Shown: piece by piece, positions 31,567-42,992 of the stretch
How the letters are laid out: each line of letters starts with the position of its first letter
Position numbering within the stretch: position 1 is the stretch's first letter
Program-made: the position numbers and the translations under genes
The notes under the pieces: model-generated
Databases searched by the model: none
Told to the model about the DNA's origin: nothing
Seen by the model: only the letters and a program-made list of their open reading frames with translations
Source: Trileptium ribeirensis
Lineage: Eukaryota; Nematoda; Enoplea; Enoplida; Thoracostomopsidae
Direction of reading: 5' to 3'
DNA: 64,000 nt
Assembly (NCBI GenBank): GCA_030248225.1
Contig: JASANE010007307.1
Coordinates: 1-64,000 of the forward strand

Positions 31567-33375
31567 TAAGTGAAAAAATTCTCGTTTAAGGAAACTGGGC
31601 CAAATGCAAAAACCGACCACCACCGTGTTATAAATAATACAGCAACGAAAATGTAATGTGACATTAATGATTATACATACAGTTCGTTGAAGAACTATCA
31701 TGGAATTTTGGTATAACCACTTCACCCAATGCATGAATATTACGAGATTCGAGACAATCTGCGTAGTTGGCCTTTACTCTCAATATGAAAATGAAAACCC
31801 TGCTGTTTGATAACACGTGAAATACTATTATTACCATCGCCATACGGGATGAATATTCCCCCAAAAACAGATAAAAGAGTTGTATAACAAAATCATACGG
31901 GTCGCATATTAATACGTTATACATAATATGCAACTACCGTTGGTGCTGTCGTGCACGTAATAAATTGGAAAAAATACGCAATTTTTGTACCACATTCACA
32001 GCGTTAGAAAAAGAAGGCATAACCCAGAATGCCAACTTAAAGATTTTAAAGAAACACTTTGGGCTATGTCTAAGGTTAAGTCTGCAACGCAGACGGTCCA
32101 AACGAATTTCTGCACGTTTTTGCATTATCACCTTGTGTGGGGATTAGCATAATAGCGGTTTATTACAATATGGCTGATCTTAGAACTCTGTTTCTGGTTT
32201 TGCTTGATGTTATTTTTTGTTTCTCTTTTTTCAATTATCATTAAAGTTCAACAGTTTTACGGTATCTGGGAATTCGCTGACATAGGCGCTTAGTATGTAT
32301 ATAACAGTGGTAAAATAAATTCTATACAATAACATGTAACATATCGTGCGATTAAGGACCCAGTTTTACTCAAGTTTACTTTGAATGGCAGTTAGACGTA
32401 GATGCTTCAATAATAGGTGTACGCTTTCACTGTTCCCGTTTCGGCCAACTAAATCTATACCAGTTAGTACAGAATCTTGTGACAACGATAATGACTTCGA
32501 TGGGTGAGACATTTGCCATTGTCTGAAACAGTTATGTAGTTACTACGGAAGTGCACACAACGCATAAATTAAACAAGTGTCAATCGATGGCCGTTCCTCG
32601 TTACAGTCTCGTTTGTTTTAAGGAGTTTAGTTGAAACCGCGTCAGATCTGTGATCGAGTTACGGTGTATGATTGAGCCTGAATTGGAACCCAAAAGCACT
32701 CTCCCGTGCATGCTGAACAAATAGAATAGCGTCTTTTGTATTGTTCCACTCTACCGCAGAGACACAGAAGAAACTCAAGCCAAGCACTAGACAACGATTG
32801 CTCTTAATTTGCATTACGACGCCTACCAAAAAGGTGGTAGAAGGGTGTTGGACTGCGTTGTAGGGCATGTCCACGCCGTGCGGCCTCGAATCAAGATTTC
32901 CAGCCCTTCACAGCAGTACGTTATTTTTTCGTACCCGTTTCGTTTGCAAGTACACCGATTACAGTTCATTCAGTTGGCGTAAAGTCCGAAGTCAAACGAT
33001 AGCAAAACGACATCCAAGCAAGGTTTGTATACTGCGCGAAATAGCATGCTAGCAAGAAAAACATTAAAAGAATTTACTGATCAAGTCGAAATAAACGGTA
33101 AAAGTAAAAATTAAACGGCTAGGTTTTAATAATATTATGATATGATATCATATTATGATTATTGTTTGTATTAGTATAAAATAGGGGTACTGTATGAACA
33201 ATTAGTTTTGAAAGGGTATATAATAGGTGGGTCTGTATTACATTTAAGGCGCTAGTAAAGGAGAAAATTGAAAATCTGTATGTACAAAATTCGCATAACT
33301 GAAATTAAAAAAAGAAACATGCTTACCTGAGTTATTAAAACGACGAAGCGATCGCATAGCGCATAGTAGCCATAC
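31567..33375. other. No gene recognised
   Basis: Contains several open frames of 60-89 codons on both strands (for example 32659-32874 minus) with no motif I can name. Confidence 0.35.
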
Positions 33376-33729
33376 TTGCTCAGTTTCCCATCGGTTAACG
33401 ACTTACTAGTAATTTTTGCCTTACACGAGGAAGGTATGATCGCGCGACGCTACATTTGGGATGCAGAAATATCTGCGATCACAATTTATGTTGAAGACCG
33501 ATTGCAGCGCGCGGAGTTTCCCGAAATTGCGGTCAAAAGTTCAAAGAATTCTTTTTTGTGTGGCTATGTCACGTATAAATTGCCACTGAATATATTGTCA
33601 GGTTATCGCAATTTTTATATTCGACGCGTAATAGAACCCAATAATTATTGTGAACCTAGCTTTCTGTTCACACCGCTCTACCCCTTGATGCCAAAAAATG
33701 CACAAACCTACACGAATTCGAAGCTTTGA
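33376..33729 (+). CDS. Unrecognised 117-codon open frame
   Basis: Base use here is less AT-rich than the surroundings. The frame reads ALHEEGMIARRYIWDAEISA, followed by ITIYVEDRLQRAEFPE and later CGYVTYKLPLNILSGY. It has no signal peptide or membrane segment and no domain I recognise. It could be a short exon, a transposon remnant or chance. No splice sites could be fixed. Confidence 0.25.
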   Translation: MLSFPSVNDLLVIFALHEEGMIARRYIWDAEISAITIYVEDRLQRAEFPEIAVKSSKNSFLCGYVTYKLPLNILSGYRNFYIRRVIEPNNYCEPSFLFTPLYPLMPKNAQTYTNSKL

Positions 33730-34429
33730 TTTTGCTAAGATGGCTAAGACCATCGGTGTTTTATGTAATAACACTTCTCAGAGGTGCCGCATAAATAATG
33801 GAGATCATGCGGAATCTTCCCATTGAGGACCACTACTTTTCGTTATAACACTTTTTTGGGATTTGATTAATGATTTTCGAACTATGAGTTAAGGTTTAAA
33901 AAATCCAAAAAAGGTAAATAATGTTCAAAAATTTGAGTAAATATTTTGATTACAGAGAGTGAGTGATCAAATTATGTTCTTCAACCCCTTAAACACGTCG
34001 GTGTGTTTTACTCCTAACTAGGGTATGCTGTTACCGTGTGGGCATTTAAAATGTCACGGTGTCTCTTCTATGCAATAAACATTTGCAGCGCACTAGATTA
34101 AGTATAGCTATGCAGGGTTTACTAAGTTGGGCTCGTTTTGATTCGGCAACCCAAATCAAACAGACATAAAGTAACATTAACACTCTTTGTGGGCACTGCT
34201 TGTAGTAGCTTCCGCATTACGGAGAATAAAACAATACACTACAATTTATTGTTACGGATAAAAATAAAAACAAATCATTCGCACACAGTTCTAGTATTAT
34301 TCGCAATTCTTCATAAACTAACAATAGCTGATGTTCATGCTCTATTCATGCATTTTTCGTGAACGATTTGCTTATATTTTTGTCGGTACTTGGAAGCTAA
34401 TTCGAGACTCCATGCAAACTAATACTTAC
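33730..34429. other. No feature recognised
   Basis: Would hold the next exon of the minus-strand gene at 34430-35425 or its intron. Nothing could be placed. Confidence 0.35.
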
Positions 34430-34720
34430 AGAATTTTTATATCGCCACCACCTGAAGTTGAAGCGTAAACACTTTTTGGATCTGCGGCGCCGCCAAGTGG
34501 AATCGCGTGAGTTGATGCTATCATAGGTTCTGCGAGGACAATTCGCTCAATTGTGTCGTGTAAATAATTATCGGGTAATAATTCTCGGCTGCCAAAAGCA
34601 TTTGTCACGCATAATTCCAAACTGATCATACATTCCAAGTTTACATTTGAGGAATCTGCGTACTTGTACGATAGTGTAACGCCCTCAAGTTTGTTCAGAA
34701 GTACGTTGGTGCAGAATAAT
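34430..34720 (-). CDS. Exon B of an unrecognised gene
   Basis: Acceptor AATAATTTAG and a strong donor, CT|GTAAGTATT, bound 291 nt in phase 2 to 2. It encodes LFCTNVLLNKLEGVTLSYKY, then LECMISLELCVTNAFGSREL, a LHDTIERIVLAEPMIAS helix-like stretch, and HAIPLGGAADPKSVYAST. Composition and open length favour a real exon. No domain recognised. It joins exon A (35197-35425) in frame, across an intron of ~0.48 kb. Confidence 0.5.
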
Positions 34721-35196
34721 CTAAATTATTACGAAAGCTGCTTTCAATATACATATTATAGATAATACTACATATGCATTATTCAATTATAAAACAAATA
34801 CATACTAGTTACTAACTTAAAGTATATAATTAGTTATAATTTGTAATATTGTGTAACTAAAATTATTTTAGTACCAAAGAACAGAAAAATTATCGCTACA
34901 CCAAAATTTGACAACAAATCTAACAAAATATCTACATCATCTTGCACTAATACACGAATTCCAAACAAATTTCGTTAACAGAATGATATTCACATGAACA
35001 AGGCGGCATTGAGTTCAAGTACGTGATATAGCTGAAGAATATGAATATGGTGTTGAACACAAGTGAAACATGAAATATTCCATGCAAAAACGACATTCAG
35101 ACACTGCTGCCACAACTGCTATTAACATTATAGTATAAGGCATCATTTCGTATTACAAATATTGTAACTATATTATAACACAAACCATCTGCTAAC

Positions 35197-35425
35197 CTGC
35201 ACCTATTTTCACCTGGCTTTACAGCTACACGTAGTCCAACAGGTGTTGGGATCATAGGCCCTTCGTACCCACTATCAACGATTCCGGAATAATCGCTACT
35301 GGTTTTGACAGAACTACAAGTAATATTCACCGCTTCTGCAGTGGCAAAGCCCTCTGTCGACGGAGTATCGTCGATTCTCTTACTAACAGTATTTAGTTGA
35401 TCGTCTGCATCTTCCTTATCAAAAT
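35197..35425 (-). CDS. Exon A of the same unrecognised gene
   Basis: Acceptor TTGTTTTGTTTTAG is strong. The exon encodes FDKEDADDQLNTVSKRIDDT, then SGIVDSGYEGPMIPTPVGLR and VAVKPGENR. Two donors are possible, after 35203 (GTGCAG) or 35197 (GTTAGC); both leave phase 2, which fits exon B. The acidic, serine-rich start looks disordered. Further exons probably lie at higher coordinates. Confidence 0.5.
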
Positions 35426-35440
35426 CTAAAACAAAACAAT

Positions 35441-35600
35441 ACAATCACGGCGAGAAATTGGCGCAAAACAAAACCGATCGAAATTTTGATTTTAGAGCAT
35501 TTAAATACATTTCAAATTTATAAAATTTAGATTAAATGGTATTTCGATCGATTTAGATTGATTGCGCTAACGAAATTTCGTTCGTTTGCTGTTTCCTCTA
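35441..35600. repeat. Family B MITE, copy 2 (partial)
   Basis: CGATCGAAATTTTGATTTTA and GATCGATTTAGATTG words, with a left end ATCACGGCGAGAAATTGGCG similar to the family terminus. It overlaps the polypyrimidine side of exon A's upstream intron. Confidence 0.45.
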
Positions 35601-35857
35601 CATCTTTGGCAAAGACTCTAACTTATTGTAAAACATTTTTTGTGTTTATAATTCCATAACGCAGTATATTTAAATCACCTCAAATTAATTATTCTGGATA
35701 TCAGAAAATAAAAGTATGAGATTTATTGCAGCTGAGTTATAACATCGACAGCAACGTCTAAGATGTGAGAATTACTACAACCTACACAAAGAATAATTAA
35801 CACGCTTTTAACACGAAACAGCTTTGGCGACGTGAAAACAGAACTTAAAAATAAAAT

Positions 35858-37108
35858 CAGGGTTCCCGCGGCTACGGCGCTGTCAAATTCCCGGTTTTTC
35901 CCGGTTGCCACAGCTCAAATTCCCGGTTTTTCAAAACTGCAGCAGCATCATTAATAACAGTGTATACTAGCAGAATCCACCTTGTAGCTCTATTCATATT
36001 CCAAATTTCATTCGAATGTATAAAACGGTTGGCGAGCTACAGTTCTGTCAATTTTAATTCAAAAAATCTGACCAATTTTTAATTCACCATAAATTAAACG
36101 GACGGTCATCTGAAATTCAACTAACATATTTGTGGCTCACGAAGCCGAATCAGAATAAATGCTCGAGCAGATATATATGCTGTGTTATCTTAGACATCAA
36201 AAGCAAAATCCTAGCAAATCCTCACATTGTTGAATACATAATTTTGTTAGTTTTAAATTCGTGTGTTATGTTCGTGAACAGGGAGGCATCGCTCGACACA
36301 TGCGGTGCTATAACTCAGCGATGAAAACTATTTTAAACATGTTGTTCAAAATTTCAACTCAAGAATTCTTAAACTTTGAGAAGATAACGTTAGCGAATGC
36401 TGAAAACTAAAAATTTTAACCAGGTTCGTGTTGGCGAACAAAAGCGAATCCTGAATTAGTCAAAGTTCTAATTAGCAGTGAACCGTTTCCTATTCATAAG
36501 AAATCGCCCATAATTGTGCTCCGATACAGTTAGTATTTTCTGGCCGTTGGATTCCACTTTGTCCAATTGGCCAACGGGATCATTTTAACCTTAGTCGCCC
36601 ATAACATTCCAAAATAGTACATTCCTACACAAAATTCAAGAAAGGAGCTGTACGTTTAACGAAGTACTTGCGGTTAAGTTTATCGATGTCAAGTGATATC
36701 GATAAAAATTATGGATCTCCAGTTTGTCGAAGTGACAGCACGAACATACAAGTAATGCTGGAAACCATTCTTATAAAGTGTCAAAACATCTAATGTAGAG
36801 GGCTGGGCTATGGGGGGTTGCAGCTGTGCAGGGTATATGTGCACACTAGCTATGTTCTGCTGTGGTAATAAGGATGCAGTGAGCCGGCAGACACTGCGTG
36901 GGTCGGTTAAACATTCAGAATGATAGATACATCAAAGCTTCAGCTCACCATTATTATAGAATATTACATGCTACACACAGAAATTAGCTTAATACTGGCA
37001 ATCAATTGTTTTATTTGCTTGCTCATCAAAACGTTTATTTTCCCGGTTTTTCCCGGATTCTCGCGGTGCATGGGCCCTTCCCGTTTTTTCCCGGTCGCGG
37101 GTACCCTG
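35858..37108. mobile_element. 1.25-kb TIR element with TTCCCGG words, TSD TAAAAT
   Basis: Ends CAGGGTTCCCGCGGC (left) and the inverse of CAGGGTACCCGCGAC (right). TAAAAT is repeated at 35852-35857 and 37109-37114. Both subterminal regions are packed with TTTTTCCCGG. No transposase is seen inside. Ends of the CAGGG type suggest hAT kinship, but the duplication is 6 bp, not 8. Confidence 0.8.
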
Positions 37109-37194
37109 TAAAATATGTTATTGTAGTTCCAGCAGAAAAATATGCTACATTAAGAATAGCATGGTACAATGGCTGATGCAGTCCCAGCCAAAGT

Positions 37195-37412
37195 TAACAC
37201 AATAATGTTTCAATCGTTTTCGATTGCACTTAATAAGTGCAATCGAAAATGATAGAAATCGATCAAAATGAGATTTCGTTTACGGTAGAATCGCAATCTA
37301 GATTGATCAAAATTTCAATTAATCGAAAATAATCCAAAATTTATTCGACTTGCGCCAAAATCGGAGTTTCGGTCGATTATTTTGCACATTTCTCACCGCG
37401 ACTGTATTTTCA
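37195..37412. repeat. Family B MITE, copy 3
   Basis: Ends in CGATTATTTTGCACATTTCT and CGCGACTGTA. It contains a perfect 15-bp-arm hairpin, TTTCGATTGCACTTA / TAAGTGCAATCGAAA, at 37218-37248. Confidence 0.6.
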
Positions 37413-37602
37413 CTTGTCTCTTGATCATAAAGGCAAAAAAGTACCTACAAAACATCGGCCTCTAGGAACTTAAAAATGTAAGGGGCTTTATAAGACAAAA
37501 CAGTTCGCATAGTATTTTTGACAAGTTAACAGCTGTAATTACTGACATGCATTGATGGAAACCTGTAAGAAAATTTACCTGACGGTAAATATATAGCACA
37601 AA

Positions 37603-37790
37603 ACCACAGTATTCGCTCCCCAGGAATTCCTATGGCCTTTCGAGCGAATTCTGATCGAGTTTAGAGCAAGAGGCTCGCTCGAGATTTGGAAACAGTTAAA
37701 ATTACATAAAAATCAATCTATTTTGAGAGTATATCTGTTTCGAATGAGACGCTAGCGACAGATATTCCTACAAAATAATGTAGAGATGTT
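37603..37790. mobile_element. Family A MITE, diverged copy
   Basis: CACAGTATTCGC... TTTCGAGCGAATT ... GGCTCGCTCGAGATTTGG ... GAATGAGACGCTAGCGACAG follows the order of the intact copies. Both ends are eroded. Confidence 0.5.
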
Positions 37791-39175
37791 GCAAAGTGCG
37801 TGAACTTGACATGTTGCAAAGCTGAATATTTTAACATGTCTACTGAAAGTGTACATGAATCCCTATAAACTAGATAAACGTTAAAAGGATAGCTAACCTA
37901 TGTAGTACCGTGGACTTCTCAAAGCAGAAAGATCTGATCGTGAGCAGCAGAAATGAGGTTGGAGACTTGATCTCGACAGATTGAACTTGACAACATCATT
38001 ATGTGGCTCCTAAAACATTGCCATTACATAGAATAATTGCTCTTATCTTAATAATAATAATAATATAATATTGCTACGAAAATAAGCAAACGCAACAAAT
38101 TGACAAAAACAAAATTCAGTACCCAAAAAGGAAAATCATGCATTGAATAAAATTATTGTTAAAACGTGCTTGAACATTATGCAACATTATTACTAGCTGG
38201 TTAAAATGATAAACTATATTTTTGTTGTCTATTCGTAACCCTTATGTATGTTGATATTTCCAAAACATTGCGCAAAAATGTTTTGTAAATCTCCAATTCA
38301 AGTGGTATAAAAAGATTGTTATTATAGGATATCTAAGTTGACCAAAAGTAAATGATATACAGCCATCTCCCTCCAATAGTGGTTTTATTTATCATAAACA
38401 AACAAGTTAAAATCATCATTTTAACACTAAATGAAGCCAATAGTGTTGAAATTTAATTGTTTGGATTTGAAATTTATAAACGGTGGACCGACTTCACAAA
38501 TTTTTACACACTATTACGCTTAACATATATGACACATACAGCATTCGTTTTTCTGGCGTCTACAAATAAACGGGCGAGATATCAAAACTGTCATTTTTAC
38601 CCAAAATAAAAACAATAATTCTGATTGCAGTCTGAGTGATTGAGTAAAACGAGCGAAGCGAAGAATTCTTACTAGCCGTGACAGTTGTGAAATTTGACAA
38701 TGTCTGTTACCGGGTTTTTTGGGTAACACGCAAAACTCAACTTTCGCTTGACGGATTGATTCGCGACATAGCTCATTTGACAGCTAGCTTGAAATATATA
38801 TTTGTGCCCTTTAGCTAGGCGCGAAAATCGATTCCGACATCTTCATCCCAAAAGCGTACCAATGTGGCCCAAAAATCACATTTCTTATTATATATCTGAT
38901 ATATCACGACTACCGGTGTATATAAAATTGGGCTGATTTTGTAGAGAAAGTAAATGACACTATATAATGCTTTGCTACGCCGTAATCTTAGGATGTAGAA
39001 TTTGGGTCAAAGCGTGTTCTAAAATGGCACCACAGGACCAAAAGCACACGGCAATGGCGATATTTCCACAACCACTCGAAGTGTATGGGCTTTTTTGGTC
39101 TCGTTTTGTTGAGCAATTTATCCTATATGTAGCTTAAAATGGTATGTTGTTAATGTCATTATTTACGCTTTATTA
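37791..39175. other. No gene recognised
   Basis: AT-rich, with an (ATA/TAA)n microsatellite at 38048-38071. A 69-codon minus frame at 38520-38729 has no motif. Confidence 0.4.
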
Positions 39176-39193
39176 TATATATAGCTGTGTACA

Positions 39194-39678
39194 AACAACA
39201 ACAACAACAACAACACGTTTTACGTCCTTTGAGTTCCCCTGACGGAGGTTGGACGGTTTATACCATGTCTCCAGCCGGATCGGTCCAAGGCCTGTTCACT
39301 TCGTAGTCCGGTCAACCGTAGATCTTCTTGAATGTTCTGACTCCAGCTCTTTTTTGGACGACCTCTAGGCTTAGCGCCTGATACGTCGAGGCGTAGGACG
39401 TTTTGAATGGCAAGGTTTTGACTCCGTTTTACATGCCCGAACCATCGGAGGCGATGTCTTCTCACAGCTGAACTAATTTCCAGCAGGCCAGCCTTCCGTA
39501 ATACTTCTGCTGATGACACTTTGTCTGCCAGGCTGATGCGCTGCATCCATCGGATCATTTTCATGTCGGTTCGGGCACACTGTTGTTCGACTCTTTTAGT
39601 CATTGGCCAGGTCTCAGCACCATAGAGCAACACCGGACGGATGGTGGCCCGATATACTTGAGATCTTAACTGGAGCGG
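39194..39678 (-). mobile_element. 5'-truncated RTE LINE with 18-bp TSD
   Basis: TATATATAGCTGTGTACA is exactly duplicated at 39176-39193 and 39679-39696. The 3' end is a (GTT)n tail on the minus strand (CAACAACAA at 39194-39213), typical of RTE elements. It is better preserved than the copies in LACTB2 intron 3 and of a different lineage. Confidence 0.9.
39220..39633 (-). pseudogene. RTE LINE ORF, C-terminal region
   Basis: 137 codons. LLYGAETWPMTKRVEQQCAR leads into DMKMIRWMQRISLADKVSSA, then HRLRWFGHVKRSQNLA and AKPRGRPKKSWSQNIQEDLR. These are the standard C-terminal motifs after the reverse transcriptase of RTE-clade LINEs (YG-ETW, RWFGHV, G-P-W). The RT and endonuclease domains are absent through 5' truncation, so it cannot move by itself. 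Confidence 0.9.
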
Positions 39679-39696
39679 TATATATAGCTGTGTACA

Positions 39697-40153
39697 TCTA
39701 TGTAAATTACTTAATCATCAATACTCTGAATTCACCATCTTGGCGATAGACAATATTAGTAGATTCACGTATTCATTAGCAATAACTGGCACGATTGACG
39801 TTACTGTAATTTGCCCAGTGCGTTTGTATTAGAGTTATATAAATATAAGTATATTAGTATAGAACGTGCTGTGCCCTTCCATTAAAACTACTAATTTAAG
39901 CATTAAAATTCAGAACCTAGGGACAGTCCCTTCAGCTGAATTGGGGGAACACTAAGTGCTGTAATTATCAGAAAGCGTCAAATATGTGTAACTTAACGAT
40001 TGGAATAGATATCTATAAAGAGGAAAGTTTGGCGATTGTTACCCCGGAGAGTGTTACCTGAAATTTTTTGGCGAACAAAAATTTGCTTATTGCTATTAGT
40101 TCAACAGAGAAAACATCACTAATTTTTGGAGAGAATTACATATATTATGTAGG
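39697..40153. other. No feature recognised
   Basis: AT-rich intergenic sequence between the LINE and a family A MITE. Confidence 0.4.
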
Positions 40154-40375
40154 TACAGTACCCGCCAAAAATGACTGTCGCTCGCTCGCGACTCGCTCGA
40201 CACTCGCTCGAGACTCGCTCGCGACTCGCTCGAAATAAATTTGTTCTAAAAATAGAATTTTCTATTAATTTAAATAGTTGCGAAATCTCGAGCGAGCCAC
40301 TCGCTCGCGACTCGCTCGCGACTCGCTCGAACTCGCTCGCTCGAAATGCGACGGTCATTTTTGGCGAGTACTGTA
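40154..40375. mobile_element. Family A Tc1/mariner-like MITE, copy 2 (best preserved)
   Basis: TA|CAGTACCCGCCAAAAATGAC at the left, inverse GGCGAGTACTG|TA at the right. Subterminal arrays of CTCGCTCGCGACTCGCT lie on both sides of the core AAATAGAATTTTCTATTAAT. The arms vary between copies in the number of CGCTCG units. Confidence 0.88.
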
Positions 40376-40509
40376 GTTTGCAATATTGCGTGGCCAAAAA
40401 GAATACTTACTTTGACGAATCCATCACAAAAATTTGTTTCGAAAGGTAGATAATCCAATGCGTTGCACTTTATGTATGGAAATAATAAATCCCAGAACCT
40501 GAAATTCAA

Positions 40510-40563
40510 AAAATATATACGTCGGTCGATTATTTTGCGGTTATTTCTGGCCGTGACTATATA
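40510..40563. repeat. Family B terminal fragment
   Basis: CGATTATTTTGCGGTTATTT and GGCCGTGACTATA match only the right terminus of family B. Confidence 0.5.
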
Positions 40564-41188
40564 AGCAAAGATGATGAAAAAATTACTGTTCGTTCTGTAC
40601 TAAAATATATTTCCAGCGGATACACAGAGGGTTAAGGTGACCCCTCCCACGGGGTCAAATACTACTCCGCTCAAGATATATTTACCGTCAAATCGCCAGA
40701 GAATTGACAAAATTGGGGAAATCTTGGCCAAAAATTGGGACAAATTACCGAAAATTCAATAAAAATGTTAGCAAAATATTGACATGTTTACAAAAATTAC
40801 ATCCTAAAAATTTCGAAAATATGCCGCCTCATTACTGAACCAACGGACCTCGGACCCCGATGATCTGCTGACTTGCTAATATGAGGAAATATTGCAGTTC
40901 CTAGGCTAGGCAAAACAATGCAGTCGCTTTAATGTCGAAAACGAGTAAGGAACAGTGAATTCGTGTGAAATGCAGCAAATAAAATACCCCCCCCGGAGTT
41001 CGTGATATATAGGGTCATTTGTCCCCCACCAAATGCAGGGTAATGAACTGTCCGCCGTACAAGGGCGCCAGTCCGATACGCACCGCGACATATGTTTAGG
41101 CTTAAAAAGCATAAGCTTAAGAGTGGCATACACTTCAGTAAAATCATCTAATCTGTATCTAACTGTAGAGCATTACATGTAGTCCTAT

Positions 41189-41418
41189 AACAGTCAAGGC
41201 CAGAAATAAGCGCAAAATAATCGATCGATTTTTTTATAATGCAATTTCAATCGATGCAATTCGATTAAGCGACATTTAGATCGTTAGTAATACTTCGATT
41301 TTACCGCAATACATTAAATAAATCTCAAGTTTATAAAATATCGATTATTTTCGATTAAACGAAATTTCGATCGATTGCGATCTCGATCGTTTCGATTTCA
41401 CTTTTGATCGCGACTGTA
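41189..41418. repeat. Family B MITE, copy 4
   Basis: Left end ACAGTCAAGGCCAGAAATAA, then GCGCAAAATAATCGATCGAT; the right end is TTTTGATCGCGACTGTA. The interior is built from CGATTTCGATC words. Confidence 0.7.
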
Positions 41419-41547
41419 CATAGTACATACATTTTTGCCCATAACTTTTAAGCAACAAATTTCAAGATGTGTTACAGTCACAGCTAGAAATAAGTTCAAA
41501 TAATCGATCGAATTCGAGTAATCTAAAGTAAGATCGATTTCAATTAA

Positions 41548-41806
41548 CCCTTTACATCCTGAACTAATTTATACTTCGAGTATCGATGAAAAATATGGTC
41601 GCTGCCGGCTATGGAACACCGAAAGCCCTGTGAAAGCACGTTTTCTAACCGCTGAGCTATCTCAGAGTTAGTGCATGGGTCCTAGAGGCGCAACGCAAAG
41701 CGAGTGAACAACATGCACGCAACAGTGCCGTATTCGCCGAATTTAGTTAGTACGACGTATTTAAACGTAATTCGTTGTTATCCAAACAACCGTAGGAGTT
41801 AAACGG
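41548..41806. mobile_element. piggyBac-like MITE, TSD TTAA
   Basis: TTAA (41544-41547) CCCTTTACATCC at the left and GGAGTTAAACGG TTAA (41807-41810) at the right. TTAA duplication and CCCTTT-type ends are diagnostic of piggyBac-derived MITEs, though the TIR match is short and imperfect. It is nested in family B copy 5. Confidence 0.65.
41590..41667 (-). other. tRNA-like segment, A box only
   Basis: On the minus strand TAGCTCAGCGG (41659-41649) is a good internal promoter A box, and GGTGTTCCATAGCCGGCAGC sits where a T-arm/B box would be but lacks the GGTTCGA core. I do not call a functional tRNA. It may be a tRNA pseudogene or SINE head carried in the MITE. Confidence 0.3.
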
Positions 41807-41938
41807 TTAAATGCAATTTTACTGATTTCGATTTTAGCGCAATGAAATAAATTTCGATTATTTTAGATTTAAACGAAATTAGGATCCATTGCTATTTTTA
41901 TCTTGTTCCAGTGCAGTTATTTTTGTACGCGACTGCAC

Positions 41939-42638
41939 AATAGTATTATACCGTATGAGCGAATCTAAAACGCACAATTATTGAACATCTGGCATCGAAA
42001 TCTGCAATTTACAGATAGTGGACAACTATCAATATCCATAGATATAGCCATTCAAAGTATTGGAATTAAAGTGTACTTGAATGAGAGTGGAAGAAAATTC
42101 ACTGAGTCGAATTTTTCATGTGTCCAAGCCGGAGCAAATATAGCAGATGATAGTCCAAAATGACTAATTGCGTACGATGCCTAAAAATACAAACGTAAAC
42201 ACTCTAAATCAACATAATCAATAAGAAAGATATTGTATGAGCATAGCTAAGCTAAACGGGGAAGTACAATAAAAATGTTTACATGCACAATTTCAGAACA
42301 TGTCAAGTTGACCTAGTTTATCTGGTCGAGTTTTCCCCTCGAATAATCGATTGTCTTGTATTTCTAAGTGTAAATTTAAGCCTACGCCTAAGGCTAAGCT
42401 TAGCCTGGGCACACGATTAAATTTTTCACCAAATGCTACATAGGTCAAGTGCCTCTTTTTTAGTTATAGGGGAACTTGACATGATCCGAAATTGCATGTA
42501 ACGGTAACACTCGCTATGGCGAATTTGCAGCTGCTGGTCGGTAATGCATGCGTGCGTGCGTGCGTACACATATGTACGAGTGAGGTATGCAGATTTATTT
42601 TACACGATAGACGGTAAACCTTTTACACATGAGACTTC
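41939..42638. other. No gene recognised; (GCGT)n microsatellite
   Basis: A short GCGT repeat lies at 42548-42568. The rest shows nothing I can support. Confidence 0.4.
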
Positions 42639-42992
42639 TTACCAGCAAAATGTTACTTTTGGCCTACCAACAAACTTGCTACGATTGTTTAATCTGAAAT
42701 GTAGCGAGCAAAACAGAGTTTCCTCAAATGTACTTAAATAGAAGCTATTCTTGTCTATGCCTGTCTCACACATTATGTAACCTATTCTTCGGTTAATGCA
42801 TTTTTCACATATTGATTTGATATATTTATCTTTTGTATGCACCACTCCATCTAAATTGCTTAATCCAAAACTTGACAATACCGAATCCGAATAATTAGCA
42901 CTGTCATTTCGGTCGCATGGAAACTCCACGAGGTATAAGTTAATAACGCTTTTGACAGGCGTCAGATCAAAAAACTGGAGACTATGAACCTT
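42639..42992 (-). CDS. Possible exon, unrecognised, with a CxxC pair
   Basis: The minus frame is open from ~42992 to the stop at 42639. It reads VHSLQFFDLTPVKSVINLYL, then VEFPCDRNDSANYSDSVLSS and FGLSNLDGVVHTK, then YIKSICEKCINRRIGYIMCE. The CEKC...GYI pattern vaguely recalls zinc-binding Mis18/Yippee-type modules, but I cannot assign it. Good coding texture up to ~42740, with possible donors in that area; the true ends are unknown. Confidence 0.35.
   Translation of the reverse strand, partial: KVHSLQFFDLTPVKSVINLYLVEFPCDRNDSANYSDSVLSSFGLSNLDGVVHTKDKYIKSICEKCINRRIGYIMCETGIDKNSFYLSTFEETLFCSLHFRLNNRSKFVGRPKVTFCW

Larger units (their letters stand above)
41473..41938. repeat. Family B MITE, copy 5, interrupted
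   Basis: Left end TACAGTCACAGCTAGAAATA and right end TTTTGTACGCGACTGCA. Its middle is interrupted by the piggyBac-like MITE at 41548-41806; removing that and one TTAA restores continuity. Confidence 0.65.

Noticed and set aside
41590..41667. tRNA gene
   Set aside because: Good A box but no intact B box and no convincing acceptor stem; kept only as tRNA-like.
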